Positions 8,378 to 16,921 of a stretch of DNA of 39,600 bases are shown piece after piece. The position numbers were made by a program, and so were the translations under genes. The DNA lies in NCBI GenBank assembly GCA_015060685.1, contig SUXZ01000022.1, forward strand, positions 1-39,600, read 5' to 3'. Position 1 is the stretch's first letter, and each line of letters begins with the position of its first letter. The notes below the pieces were generated by a model. The model saw only the letters and a program-made list of their open reading frames with translations, was not told where the DNA came from and made no database searches. This stretch comes from Mediterranea massiliensis. Its GTDB lineage: Bacteria > Bacteroidota > Bacteroidia > Bacteroidales > Bacteroidaceae.

Positions 8378-8727
8378 TGGACAAAGAGATAACCATAAAG
8401 GAAGCCCAACAGTTGGTTGATGGGTGGATAAAAGAGTATGGAGTAAGATACTTCAGCGAACTGACCAACATGGCGATACTTACCGAAGAGGTTGGCGAAC
8501 TGGCAAGGATAATGGCCAGAACATATGGAGACCAATCGTTCAAAGAGGGAGAAAAGCATGATTTATCCGATGAAATGGCCGATATTTTATGGGTACTGAT
8601 CTGTATAGCCAACCAAACAGGGGTAGATTTGAACGAAGCATTCAAAAAAACAATCGAGAAGAAAACGAATAGAGATAAATTTAGACATATAAACAACCCT
8701 AAACTGAAAGAGCATGGAAGCAAATGA
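8374..8727 (+). CDS. MazG-like nucleotide pyrophosphohydrolase
   Basis: 117 aa, a single MazG-type all-helical domain. Metal-binding acidic residues are visible in ILTEEVGELARIM (EExxE) and in LSDEMADILWVLI (the ExxD helix). Such short MazG-like enzymes hydrolyse NTPs or dNTPs to monophosphates plus PPi, often as housecleaning. The ATG at 8374 overlaps the dtd stop; the next codon is also ATG, so either could start. The 3' end overlaps deoC by 14 nt. The preferred nucleotide is unknown. Confidence 0.85.
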   Translation: MMDKEITIKEAQQLVDGWIKEYGVRYFSELTNMAILTEEVGELARIMARTYGDQSFKEGEKHDLSDEMADILWVLICIANQTGVDLNEAFKKTIEKKTNRDKFRHINNPKLKEHGSK

Positions 8728-9616
8728 AATGACTCAGAACAAGTACAAGGCTACACTGGCCAAGTATAATACGAATTTGAACGATAAGGATGTAGCCGCA
8801 CAAGTGGTAGCCATTATCGATGCAAAAGTTGCTGATAACAACAATTTGGATGTTAAGAAATTCCTCTTCAACTGCATTGACCTTACTACGCTCAACACCA
8901 CGGATAGCGATGAAAGCGTAATGAAGTTTACGCAAAACGTCAACCGATTCGAAGAATCCTATCCTGATTTGAAGAACGTAGCTGCCATATGCGTATATCC
9001 TTGCTTTGCCGAGATTGTAAGGGATACACTTGAAGTAGAAGGTGTAAACATAGCATGCGTATCGGCAGGATTTCCGTCGTCGCAAACCTTCACTGAAGTG
9101 AAAGTAGCCGAAACGGCTATGGCGATAATGGATGGTGCAGACGAGATAGATATTGTTATCTCTGTAGGCAAATTCCTAAGTGGTGATTATGAAACAATGT
9201 GCGATGAAATCGCCGAAATCAAGGCCACATGCAAGGAGAAACATCTTAAAGTTATCTTAGAAACCGGAGCACTTCAAACGGCAGAAAACATTAAAAAAGC
9301 GTCGATTTTATCGATGTATGCAGGAGCAGACTTCATCAAGACATCTACCGGAAAGCAGCAACCGGCAGCTACACCCGAAGCAGCCTTTGTAATGTGTCAA
9401 GCCATTAAGGAGTATTACGAACAAACCGGCATCAAGGTAGGTTTCAAGCCTGCAGGAGGTATCAATTGTGTGAACGATGCATTGGTATATTACAGCATCG
9501 TAAAAGAGGTATTGGGTGAAGAGTGGCTGACAAACAAACTATTCCGTTTAGGAACCAGTAGATTGGCCAACCTATTGCTTTCTGAAATCGTAGGTGAAGA
9601 GTTGAAATTCTTCTAA
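8714..9616 (+). CDS. deoC: Deoxyribose-phosphate aldolase
   Basis: 300 aa, a class I TIM-barrel aldolase that splits 2-deoxyribose-5-phosphate into acetaldehyde and glyceraldehyde-3-phosphate in deoxynucleoside catabolism. The Schiff-base lysine is K209 in ADFIKTSTGK. Other signatures are CVYPCFAE near the first active-site strand, DEIDIVISVGKFLSG, and GFKPAGGI (the second active-site lysine). It is about 40 residues longer than the E. coli enzyme, mostly at the N-terminus. The start at 8714 overlaps the MazG-like gene; an alternative ATG (MTQNK) lies five codons later. It is the last gene of the plus-strand run and is followed by a strong hairpin terminator. Confidence 0.95.
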   Translation: MEANEMTQNKYKATLAKYNTNLNDKDVAAQVVAIIDAKVADNNNLDVKKFLFNCIDLTTLNTTDSDESVMKFTQNVNRFEESYPDLKNVAAICVYPCFAEIVRDTLEVEGVNIACVSAGFPSSQTFTEVKVAETAMAIMDGADEIDIVISVGKFLSGDYETMCDEIAEIKATCKEKHLKVILETGALQTAENIKKASILSMYAGADFIKTSTGKQQPAATPEAAFVMCQAIKEYYEQTGIKVGFKPAGGINCVNDALVYYSIVKEVLGEEWLTNKLFRLGTSRLANLLLSEIVGEELKFF

Positions 9617-9640
9617 AAACTGAAATATATACTATAAGGA

Positions 9641-9662
9641 AAGGGCACCCACGGGTGCCCTT
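9641..9662. terminator. Bidirectional terminator between deoC and the prenyl synthase gene
   Basis: AAGGGCACCC and GGGTGCCCTT form a perfect 10-bp GC-rich stem around a minimal AC spacer. A T-rich stretch follows on the plus strand and A-rich sequence precedes it. It sits between convergent genes; the stop codon of the minus-strand gene touches the stem. Confidence 0.8.
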
Positions 9663-10635
9663 ATTTATTCCTATTAATCACGTAATCCAGATAGGCTTGA
9701 ATGGCCGATCTAACAGGACCATCCGCATATTGATCAAGCAAGGATAATGCCTTGTTTCGATACTCGTCCATCATGCTTAAGGCATACTCAATTCCATGAT
9801 ATTGCTTGGTAAATTCCACTAAATAGCTTATCTCTTCAGAAGTCGCTACACCCTGCTTCACTCTTAAAGCAATGCGTTTAGCCTCTTCATCGTCGGTGGT
9901 ATTCAGCACATGGAGCACAGGCAATGTCAACTTACCTTCCTGCATATCGTTTCCCGAAGGCTTGCCTGTTTCCTCAGAACGAAAATAGTCGAAAATATCA
10001 TCTTTAATTTGGAAACAGATGCCGATGTATTCGCCGATAAGTGCAGCATTTTGCACCTTTTCATCGGAAATTCCGGCTGAAAGCGCACCGGCTTTTGCAC
10101 ACGAAATAAAGAGTACGGCCGTCTTCTTTTTAATGACATCGTAATATACCTCCTCTGAGAATTCCTGGTTACCGATATTCGACAACTGCAACAACTCGCC
10201 ATCGGCCAAATCCTTACCAAGGGAGGAGATGATGGAGATGATATCCAAATTAGAGGTCATTGCCGCCTGGGCCAAGGAAGTTGCCAACAGATAGTCGCCC
10301 GAAAGAACAGCTACCTTATTATTAAAAGAGGCATTGACAGAGGGTTGACCTCTACGCATCAAGCTCTCGTCCACAACATCATCATGAATAAGACTTGCCG
10401 TATGGAGCAATTCCAACGCAACAGCAGCATGGAGCGAAGCTTCGGTAACTTCACCGTGCAGCTTGGCAAATAGAAGCACCAAGATGGGACGCATCTGCTT
10501 GCCGCTCTTTCGGAAAACATATTCAGATACACTGTTCAGCAACGGATTGGTGCTGACAATCGAGTTTGCGAAGAGCTGATTAAAGCGGTCAAACTCGGTC
10601 TGAATAGGCTGTTTTATGTACGACAAATATTCCAT
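9661..10635 (-). CDS. Polyprenyl diphosphate synthase (trans-isoprenyl chain elongation)
   Basis: 324 aa, a trans-prenyltransferase of the octaprenyl/solanesyl class that condenses isopentenyl diphosphate onto an allylic primer to make long prenyl tails, probably for menaquinone. The first aspartate-rich motif is DDVVD (residues 85-89) followed by RRGQPS. The second is KDDIFDYF (211-218). The substrate-binding GKQMRP segment is at 45-50. Residues upstream of the first motif are mixed, so chain length cannot be deduced with certainty. It is monocistronic, convergent with deoC and divergent from polA; a TAATTTTG -7 element lies at 10653-10660 on the minus strand. Confidence 0.9.
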   Translation of the reverse strand: MEYLSYIKQPIQTEFDRFNQLFANSIVSTNPLLNSVSEYVFRKSGKQMRPILVLLFAKLHGEVTEASLHAAVALELLHTASLIHDDVVDESLMRRGQPSVNASFNNKVAVLSGDYLLATSLAQAAMTSNLDIISIISSLGKDLADGELLQLSNIGNQEFSEEVYYDVIKKKTAVLFISCAKAGALSAGISDEKVQNAALIGEYIGICFQIKDDIFDYFRSEETGKPSGNDMQEGKLTLPVLHVLNTTDDEEAKRIALRVKQGVATSEEISYLVEFTKQYHGIEYALSMMDEYRNKALSLLDQYADGPVRSAIQAYLDYVINRNK

Positions 10636-10652
10636 AACTCTGAATTTCGCAA

Positions 10653-10660
10653 CAAAATTA
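10653..10660 (-). promoter_or_regulatory. -7 element for the prenyl synthase gene
   Basis: CAAAATTA on the plus strand reads TAATTTTG on the minus strand and lies 17 nt upstream of the start codon. No -33 element is obvious. Confidence 0.4.
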
Positions 10661-10722
10661 GCAATAAAACTATTAATAGCGCATTTTTTTGTATTTTTAC
10701 CCAGAAAAAAAACAAAATATAG

Positions 10723-13566
10723 ATGAAGACAACCGAAAAATTGTTTCTACTCGACGCATATGCGCTGATTTATCGGGCATATTATGCCTTGATACGCAAC
10801 CCGAGAATCAACTCCAAAGGATTGAATACCTCTGCCATATTGGGCTTTGTAAACACCCTGGAAGAGGTACTTAAGAAAGAAAATCCTACCCATATCGGTG
10901 TGGCCTTCGACCCTTCCGGCCCAACTTTCCGCCACGAGGCATTCGAAGCGTACAAGGCACAACGAGAAGAAACACCCGAAGATATCCGTCGTAGCGTACC
11001 AATTATCAAAGAGATTATCCGCGCCTATCGCATCCCTATATTAGAGGTTTGCGGCTTCGAGGCCGACGATGTAATCGGTACACTTGCAACCCAAGCCAGC
11101 CAGATGGGCATCACCACCTACATGATGACACCAGACAAAGACTATGGACAGTTGGTGAAAGAGAATGTGTATATGTACCGCCCGAAACATAGTGGTGGCT
11201 TCGAGGTAATGGGCATTGACGAGGTAAAGGCAAAGTTCGATATAGAGAACACCCAACAAGTGATTGACATGCTCGGTCTGATGGGTGATAGTTCGGACAA
11301 CATACCCGGTTGCCCGGGCGTTGGAGAGAAGACTGCCCAAAAACTCATCTCTGAATTTGGAAGCATAGAAAACCTACTCGAACATACCGACCAACTGAAA
11401 GGTGCATTGAAGAAAAAAGTGGAAGAGAACAAGGAGATGATTCTTTTCTCCAAATTCCTTGCTACCATCAAAACCGATGTGCCCATTCAATTGGATATGG
11501 AAAGCTTGAAACGAGAAGAGCCAAACGAAGAAGCGCTTCGTCCACTCTTTGAAGAGTTAGAGTTCCGCACGCTCATCGACCGCGTACTGAAAAAATCGGT
11601 AAGCACTCCCCCACCCGCCCAACAAGCCGACCTCTTTGCCGGCACCTTGTTTGCTCAAGCACCGAAAGCCAGCGACGAAAAAAAGGGGGCTGTTCAAGGC
11701 GATTTGTTTGCCATATTTGCGGACGAGGGGCAAGACTTGCCGGAAAATCGAAACCTAAAGAGCTTAAAAACCACAAAAGTGGATTATCAACTGATTGATT
11801 CTAAAGCAAAAAGGGATGAATTATTTCAAAAGTTAATTACAACGAGATTTTTGGCTTTTGATACAGAAACCACCAACATCGAGCCGATGAATGCCGAATT
11901 GGTTGGAATCAGTCTTAGCGATGCAGAAAACAGAGCCTATTACATTCCCATACCCGCCAATCGTGAAGAAGCATTAAAAATCGTCAACGAACTACGTCCG
12001 ATTCTAGAAAACGAAGAAATCGAGAAGATTGGTCAGAACATCAAGTACGACATGATTGTCTTGAAAAATTATGGAGTGGAAGTAAAAGGCCGTTTGTTCG
12101 ACACGATGCTTGCACACTATGTTCTTCAACCCGAGTTGCGACACAACTTGGATTACCTGGCAGAAATTTACCTGAATTACCAAACCATCCACATTGACGA
12201 ACTGATAGGCAACCGAGGCAAGGATCAGAAAAACATGCGCGACCTCCTACCCCAACAAATCTATGAGTATGCTTGCGAAGATGCCGATGTTGCCTTGAAG
12301 CTGAAAAACATCCTTGCCAAAGAGTTGAAGAATCAAGGAGTGGAGAAACTATTCTACGACATCGAGATGCCTTTGGTACCAGTGCTTGTTGCACTAGAGT
12401 GCAACGGTGTACGCATAGATACCGATTCGCTGAAACAATCGTCGGTAGAATTCACTAACCGGCTTCAAGAGATAGAAAAAGAGATATACGGACTTGCCAA
12501 CGAAACGTTCAACATCAGCTCTCCCAAACAAGTGGGCGACATCCTCTTTGGGAAATTACGATTGGTAGAAAAGCCCAAGAAAACCAAAACAGGACAGTTT
12601 GTTACAAGCGAAGAGGTGCTTGAAAGTCTGAGAAACAAACACGAAATAGTGGGTAAAATACTTGATTACAGAGGGTTGAAAAAATTGCTCAGCACCTATA
12701 TCGATGCCCTTCCACAACTCATCAACCCGCAAACAGGCAGGATACACACCTCGTTCAACCAGGCTGTAACGGCTACCGGAAGATTGAGTTCGAGCAATCC
12801 TAACCTACAAAACATCCCTATTCGCGAAGAAGACGGAAAGAAGATACGCGAAGCATTTATCCCGGATGACGATTGCGAATTCTTCTCGGCCGACTATTCA
12901 CAAATAGAGTTGCGCATCATGGCACACCTTAGCGGCGATGCAAACATGATAGAAGCTTTTAATAGCGGACACGACATCCATGCCGCCACGGCCGCTAAAA
13001 TATATAAGGTACCTATAGAAGAGGTTACTCCCGACATGCGACGAAAAGCCAAGACAGCCAACTTCGGCATCATCTATGGCATCTCTGTATTTGGTCTTGC
13101 CGAACGGATGAACGTAGATAGGAAGGAAGCTAAAGAGCTGATTGACGGATACTTCGCAACCTATCCGCAAATAAAAGCCTACATGGAGAAGAGCATTGAA
13201 TTGGCTCGCAACCAGAACTATGTGGAAACCATATTCCACCGCAAACGCTACTTGCCCGACATCAATTCGCGCAATGCTACCGTACGTGGATATGCCGAGC
13301 GCAATGCCATCAATGCACCCATTCAGGGAAGTGCCGCCGACATCATCAAAGTGGCCATGAGCCGCATCCACCAACAATTTGTAAGTTACAATTTGAAAGC
13401 AAAGATGATTTTACAGGTTCACGACGAACTGAATTTCAGCGTTCCTAAGGAAGAAAAAGCGCTTGTAGAAAATATTGTAATCAAAGAAATGGAATCGGCC
13501 TACCCCATGCAGGTGCCTCTGAAGGCCGATTGTGGGTGGGGAAACAACTGGTTAGAGGCACATTAG
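10723..13566 (+). CDS. polA: DNA polymerase I
   Basis: 947 aa with all three Pol I domains. The 5'-3' flap nuclease occupies about residues 1-285 (LLDAYALIYRAYYA, CGFEADDVIGTLA, GLMGDSSDNIPGCPGVGEKTA). The 3'-5' exonuclease covers about 350-530 and looks active: D380 and E382 in FDTETT, NIKYDMIVL, and YACEDAD, matching the E. coli catalytic set. The polymerase domain follows with DYSQIELRI (D724), RRKAKTANFGIIYG and VHDEL (D901). The linker near 290-345 is lengthened and low-complexity compared with E. coli. It functions in Okazaki fragment maturation and repair gap filling. Its promoter is unclear: only a TATTTTTA sequence lies upstream. Confidence 0.97.
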   Translation: MKTTEKLFLLDAYALIYRAYYALIRNPRINSKGLNTSAILGFVNTLEEVLKKENPTHIGVAFDPSGPTFRHEAFEAYKAQREETPEDIRRSVPIIKEIIRAYRIPILEVCGFEADDVIGTLATQASQMGITTYMMTPDKDYGQLVKENVYMYRPKHSGGFEVMGIDEVKAKFDIENTQQVIDMLGLMGDSSDNIPGCPGVGEKTAQKLISEFGSIENLLEHTDQLKGALKKKVEENKEMILFSKFLATIKTDVPIQLDMESLKREEPNEEALRPLFEELEFRTLIDRVLKKSVSTPPPAQQADLFAGTLFAQAPKASDEKKGAVQGDLFAIFADEGQDLPENRNLKSLKTTKVDYQLIDSKAKRDELFQKLITTRFLAFDTETTNIEPMNAELVGISLSDAENRAYYIPIPANREEALKIVNELRPILENEEIEKIGQNIKYDMIVLKNYGVEVKGRLFDTMLAHYVLQPELRHNLDYLAEIYLNYQTIHIDELIGNRGKDQKNMRDLLPQQIYEYACEDADVALKLKNILAKELKNQGVEKLFYDIEMPLVPVLVALECNGVRIDTDSLKQSSVEFTNRLQEIEKEIYGLANETFNISSPKQVGDILFGKLRLVEKPKKTKTGQFVTSEEVLESLRNKHEIVGKILDYRGLKKLLSTYIDALPQLINPQTGRIHTSFNQAVTATGRLSSSNPNLQNIPIREEDGKKIREAFIPDDDCEFFSADYSQIELRIMAHLSGDANMIEAFNSGHDIHAATAAKIYKVPIEEVTPDMRRKAKTANFGIIYGISVFGLAERMNVDRKEAKELIDGYFATYPQIKAYMEKSIELARNQNYVETIFHRKRYLPDINSRNATVRGYAERNAINAPIQGSAADIIKVAMSRIHQQFVSYNLKAKMILQVHDELNFSVPKEEKALVENIVIKEMESAYPMQVPLKADCGWGNNWLEAH

Positions 13567-13588
13567 ACGAAAAATAACTTTATTTAAC

Positions 13589-13675
13589 TTTCAATCAGAA
13601 AGCAAGTGTTCTGTTTCGATTGAAAAGCAGATTGCATCAATTCATATCCAACAAAGCGATTGTTGGATATGAATT
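13589..13675 (+). terminator. Hairpins downstream of polA
   Basis: Two inverted repeats lie in the 278-nt gap after polA. TTTCAATC (13589-13596) pairs with GATTGAAA (13618-13625). A second, very stable hairpin has a perfect 16-bp stem: 13639-13654 pairs with 13660-13675 around the loop AGCGA. Neither is followed by a long T-tract, so termination is likely but not textbook. The remainder of the gap, to 13754, holds nothing else I recognise. Confidence 0.5.
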
Positions 13676-13754
13676 TGTAAGCAAAACAATCAAAAAGTAA
13701 GCAACACCAATACTACATATCTGACATTTTGCTACGATTTTCACTAAATTATTA

Positions 13755-13783
13755 TTGTATTATCAAATTTTGTCTTACCTTTG
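13755..13783 (+). promoter_or_regulatory. Promoter of the small secreted protein gene
   Basis: TTG at 13755-13757 and TACCTTTG at 13776-13783 are spaced 18 nt apart, close to the Bacteroidetes consensus. It gives a leader of roughly 55 nt before the ATG at 13845. Confidence 0.6.
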
Positions 13784-13844
13784 CAGCGCAATTAAGCAAA
13801 AGAGATAGAAAATTGTAAGTTACACATTAAAACTTTATAAGGAT

Positions 13845-14228
13845 ATGAAAAATTTTAAGACTTTGATTCTTTCAGTTATTTTGATGGCTTGTGGTATGAA
13901 TTTGTCAGCAGACAACAAGAACAACCTCATTCATAATGCAGAGGAAGTTGACGGTTTAATGGTTTCTCAAACCATCTATAAGAACGAAGGCAGCAGCCTT
14001 GCTAACTTCATGAAGTACAACTATCAATACGACGATCAAAAGCGTATGACTGAAAGCGAAGCTTTGAAGTGGAATAGCATCTCTAACAAGTGGGAAAACG
14101 ATATGTGCATCCGCTACGAGTATAACGGCAAGAGCGTAACTACTACTTACTACAAGTGGAACAAGAAGAAAGCCGCTTACATCTTGGTGCCCGAGATGAC
14201 TATCACTATGGACAATACCAATCTGTAA
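13845..14228 (+). CDS. Small secreted protein, DUF3836-like
   Basis: 127 aa with an N-terminal signal peptide (KNFKTLILSVILMACGMNLSA, cleavage probably near residue 22). The mature part is polar and rich in Tyr, Lys and Asn with a repeating strand-like pattern (YNYQYDDQKRMTESEALKW, RYEYNGKSVTTTYYKW) resembling the YD-type beta-hairpins of small Bacteroides exported proteins. Size and layout suggest DUF3836, a Bacteroidetes family of unknown function; this family name is from memory and not verified. It has its own promoter and is followed by a strong terminator, so it is a single-gene unit. Codon use (AAC, AAG, GTA-type preferred codons) looks like that of a well-expressed gene. Confidence 0.7.
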   Translation: MKNFKTLILSVILMACGMNLSADNKNNLIHNAEEVDGLMVSQTIYKNEGSSLANFMKYNYQYDDQKRMTESEALKWNSISNKWENDMCIRYEYNGKSVTTTYYKWNKKKAAYILVPEMTITMDNTNL

Positions 14229-14321
14229 CCAATCTTTATAACCATCGGGAGGTGCTTGCACTACTCCGATAAATCGAAACTATATTAAAACAAACTAAAG
14301 ACCTTTTTATAAAACCTACTT

Positions 14322-14358
14322 AAGAGTCGGTGTGCGCGATGCATACCGACTCTTTTTT
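14322..14358 (+). terminator. Rho-independent terminator after the small secreted protein gene
   Basis: AAGAGTCGGTGTGC (14322-14335) pairs with GCATACCGACTCTT (14341-14354) with one G-U pair and a GCGAT loop, followed by a run of T. It lies about 95 nt after the stop codon and just before the promoter of the next gene. Confidence 0.85.
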
Positions 14359-14359
14359 A

Positions 14360-14367
14360 TATCTTTG
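14360..14367 (+). promoter_or_regulatory. -7 element for the HD-domain gene
   Basis: TATCTTTG begins only 1 nt after the T-tract of the preceding terminator and 26 nt before the ATG at 14393. No -33 TTG is visible because that position falls in the terminator stem. Confidence 0.5.
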
Positions 14368-14392
14368 CACCGAACGAAAACAAAATAGCAGC

Positions 14393-15019
14393 ATGATAGC
14401 CGAAACACTGAAAAGATACATCGAAACCGAGATAATCCCCCGATACAGAACATTCGACAAGGCGCACAACCTGGACCATGTGCAAACGGTTGTAGATGAA
14501 AGCATTTCACTATGCAGGCAATATCCGGAAACCCGTCCTGACATGGTGTACACCGTTGCCGCCTACCACGATTTGGGGCTATGCAGGAATAGGGAAACAC
14601 ACCACCTGGTATCCGGCGAGATACTGATGACCGACAAACGACTGAAAGAATGGTTTACCGAAGAGGAGATGCTCACCATGAAAGAGGCCGTGGAAGATCA
14701 TCGGGCAAGCAACAAGCAAGAACCGCGAAGCATTTACGGACGCATTGTGGCCGAGGCAGACAGACAAATTGATACCGATATCACCCTCCGACGTACCGTT
14801 CAATATGGCCTTCGGCAAGCGCCCGATGCCTCACGCGAGTGGCATTACGAACGTTTCCTGCACCATCTGCACGAAAAATATGCACCGGGCGGATACCTGA
14901 AACTATGGATTCCCGAATCGAAGAATGGCGAACGCCTACGCGCTTTGCAAGCCGTTATCGCCAACGAGGAAGAACTTCGGAAAAGGTTTGATGCTATCTT
15001 TGAGGAGGAAGCAACTTAA
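14393..15019 (+). CDS. HD-domain phosphohydrolase-like protein
   Basis: 208 aa with an HD-superfamily metal-binding domain. The expected ligand pattern is visible: HNLDHV (first His), AAYHDLGL (the HD pair), AVEDHRAS (third His) and VAEADRQID (final Asp). Members are phosphomonoesterases or phosphodiesterases acting on nucleotides or related compounds; the substrate here is unknown. The ATG at 14393 is 21 codons inside the longest frame and matches the promoter position. It is convergent with the next gene, their stop codons overlapping by 3-4 nt. Confidence 0.8.
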   Translation: MIAETLKRYIETEIIPRYRTFDKAHNLDHVQTVVDESISLCRQYPETRPDMVYTVAAYHDLGLCRNRETHHLVSGEILMTDKRLKEWFTEEEMLTMKEAVEDHRASNKQEPRSIYGRIVAEADRQIDTDITLRRTVQYGLRQAPDASREWHYERFLHHLHEKYAPGGYLKLWIPESKNGERLRALQAVIANEEELRKRFDAIFEEEAT

Positions 15020-15336
15020 GCATTATCAATCAGATAGAGTTGTGTTTGGGCAATGCGTCGCTTCACATCCTGATTGTTACCTGTGCTTGCAATGGCATAG
15101 AAAATGTTTTCCAATGCTTGTCGGGCATCGTTCGGAATTGATTTGAGCAATCGGTGAGCCTCGTATGGATTCTGTTGCTGGGCATGGAATTTCCAGGGAG
15201 TTTTATCTTCAAACCATTCTTTGGTAAGTTCGTCTATGACTTGTTCGTCTTCATCAGTAGCATTAGGTCCGATAATTATCCATAGGCAATGAACTATTGC
15301 ACTAAGTTCTTGTTGGTTAAAAAGGTTATAAATCAT
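15016..15336 (-). CDS. Hypothetical protein
   Basis: 106 aa from the ATG at 15336; the longer reading uses a TTG codon at 15357 that falls in the poly-T end of a hairpin, so I prefer the ATG. I do not recognise the family. It is predicted to be helical, soluble, with no signal peptide, and acidic in its central part (ATDEDEQVIDELTKEWFEDK) followed by a basic/amphipathic C-terminus (DVKRRIAQTQLYLI). The coding region begins about 18 nt downstream of a long-range stem with a T-tract, suggesting that its expression may depend on read-through of that structure. Convergent overlap with the HD gene at the 3' end. Confidence 0.55.
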   Translation of the reverse strand: MIYNLFNQQELSAIVHCLWIIIGPNATDEDEQVIDELTKEWFEDKTPWKFHAQQQNPYEAHRLLKSIPNDARQALENIFYAIASTGNNQDVKRRIAQTQLYLIDNA

Positions 15337-15354
15337 AATAATCTCATGTAGATA

Positions 15355-15624
15355 CAAAAAGGTGTAGGATTTTTGTTGTTATCCAGTTATCGGGCTTCTC
15401 GCAGTTGCCTTTAGAGCAGATAAACAACAGCATCCTACACCAATATTGTATTATAACCTTAATATTAAAAGTATACAATCAATGTTTGGTGCAGGTGCCA
15501 TTGAACATCTTCTCTCTAACGGATCTTGCGAGAATTCGATAACAGAAGATTATTTCAACAACACCTACGTGTAATAGTATTACTTCCTGAAATTTGTTGG
15601 TAAAATCACACAAAAACAAGAATT
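15355..15624 (-). ncRNA. Candidate structured RNA or regulatory leader upstream of the hypothetical gene
   Basis: The 475-nt gap before ychF contains no convincing ORF but has signs of a minus-strand RNA. A good promoter lies at 15630-15660. Its 3' part is closed by a long-range stem: GGTGTAGGAT on the minus strand (15441-15432) pairs with ATCCTACACC (15370-15361), reinforced by TGTTGTT (15429-15423) with AACAACA (15380-15374). A TTTTT tract follows at 15360-15356. Further upstream GAAGAT/ATCTTC and CAATG/CATTG pairs could form additional hairpins. It could be a free-standing sRNA of about 270 nt (a 6S-like RNA is one possibility, not recognised by sequence) or an attenuating leader of the 106-aa gene. 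Confidence 0.4.
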
Positions 15625-15629
15625 TTGTG

Positions 15630-15660
15630 CAAATATAATAGAAGTTGTGTTCAAAACAAA
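15630..15660 (-). promoter_or_regulatory. Minus-strand promoter for the candidate RNA
   Basis: On the minus strand TTTG (15660-15657) and TATATTTG (15637-15630) are separated by exactly 19 nt, matching the Bacteroidetes -33/-7 consensus. There is no annotated gene for 290 nt downstream, which is why a non-coding transcript or long leader is proposed. Confidence 0.6.
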
Positions 15661-15761
15661 AGAAATGACAAGTTATTGCTTGCTAAATGGCAAATAAAGA
15701 ATAATTAAAGTGTCACTCATGCAAAATAGGCACGTTTTTATGCCATACGCAAAAATTTGTG

Positions 15762-15769
15762 TACCTTTG
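15762..15769 (+). promoter_or_regulatory. -7 element of the ychF-lgt unit
   Basis: TACCTTTG matches the -7 consensus and lies 42 nt upstream of the ychF ATG. The -33 region is only T-rich. Confidence 0.55.
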
Positions 15770-15811
15770 TCGGCAAAATAATTGAGTATAAACAAATAAA
15801 CAAGATAAATA

Positions 15812-16915
15812 ATGGCATTGAAAGCAGGTATCGTGGGATTGCCCAACGTAGGTAAATCCACCCTATTCAACTGTTTAAGTAGTGCAAAGGCACAAGCAGC
15901 AAACTTCCCCTTCTGTACCATCGACGCGCAGATGGGACAAGTATCCGTACCCGACGAACGATTGACAAAACTGGCCGAGCTGGTACATCCGGGACGCATC
16001 GTACCCGCCGTGTGCGACATTGTAGACATTGCCGGATTGGTGAAAGGTGCCAGCAAGGGCGAAGGATTGGGAAACCAATTCTTGGGTAACATCCGCGAGT
16101 GCGACGCCATTATCCACGTGTTGCGATGCTTCGACAACGGCAATATTGTACACGTTGACGGCTCGGTTGACCCCTTGCGCGACAAGGAAATCATCGATAC
16201 CGAGTTGCAACTGAAAGACTTGGAAACGGTGGAAAACCGCATCAAGCGCGTAGAGAAAGTGGCCAAAGTGGGCGGCGACAAGCAAGCCAAGTTGGAGTAC
16301 GAACTATTAGTGCGCTACAAAGAGGCATTGGAGCAAGGACAAAGTGCACGCACTGTGTCGTTCCTGAACGACGACGAAGAGCAATGCGCCAAGCAGATGT
16401 TCTTACTTACCACTAAACCAGTGCTCTACGTATGCAACGTAGATGAAGCATCGGCCGCTACCGGCAACGAATATGTGGAACGCGTGCGCAAAGCCATCGA
16501 GGGCGAAGATGCCGAACTCATCGTTATTTCGGCACAAACCGAAGCCGACATTGCCGAGCTGGAAACCTACGAAGAGAAACAGATGTTCCTCGAAGACCTT
16601 GGCTTGAAAGAGAGCGGCTGCAACCGACTCATCAAAGCCATCTACTCGCTGCTGAACCTCGAAACATTCATCACCGCCGGCGAAATGGAAGTAAAGGCCT
16701 GGACATACCGCAAGGGCTGGAAGGCACCCCAATGTGCAGGTGTTATCCACACCGACTTTGAAAAAGGATTTATCCGCGCCGAGGTTATCAAGTACGAAGA
16801 CTACATCCAATACGGCTCGGAAGCAGCAGTACGTGAAGCCGGAAAGATGGGTGTGGAAGGCAAGGAATATGTGGTACAGGATGGCGATATCATGCACTTC
16901 CGTTTTAATGTATAA
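15812..16915 (+). CDS. ychF: Ribosome-associated ATPase/GTPase YchF (OLA1 family)
   Basis: 367 aa, full length. It is a universally conserved Obg-type P-loop NTPase that binds ribosomes and is linked to stress responses and translation. G1 is GLPNVGKST (about residues 8-16), G3 is DIAGLVKGASKGEGLGN (about 71-87), and the G4 position reads CNVDE instead of NKxD, which is the hallmark that shifts specificity toward ATP. The C-terminal TGS domain is present (EVKAWTYRKGWKAPQCAGVIHTDFEKGF to DGDIMHFRFNV). The start follows a -7 promoter element. lgt begins 6 nt after its stop codon. Confidence 0.97.
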   Translation: MALKAGIVGLPNVGKSTLFNCLSSAKAQAANFPFCTIDAQMGQVSVPDERLTKLAELVHPGRIVPAVCDIVDIAGLVKGASKGEGLGNQFLGNIRECDAIIHVLRCFDNGNIVHVDGSVDPLRDKEIIDTELQLKDLETVENRIKRVEKVAKVGGDKQAKLEYELLVRYKEALEQGQSARTVSFLNDDEEQCAKQMFLLTTKPVLYVCNVDEASAATGNEYVERVRKAIEGEDAELIVISAQTEADIAELETYEEKQMFLEDLGLKESGCNRLIKAIYSLLNLETFITAGEMEVKAWTYRKGWKAPQCAGVIHTDFEKGFIRAEVIKYEDYIQYGSEAAVREAGKMGVEGKEYVVQDGDIMHFRFNV

Positions 16916-16921
16916 AGCCGT

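Noticed and set aside
15361..15441. tRNA, tmRNA or RNase P RNA in the gap before ychF
   Set aside because: No cloverleaf, TPsiC-like GGTTCRA segment, or RNase P P4 signature is visible; only an unclassified stem structure remains.
16743..16751. DnaA box TTATCCACA, suggesting a replication origin
   Set aside because: A single copy inside ychF, and another at 22930-22938 inside mutS. Both are isolated and in coding sequence, so chance is sufficient.
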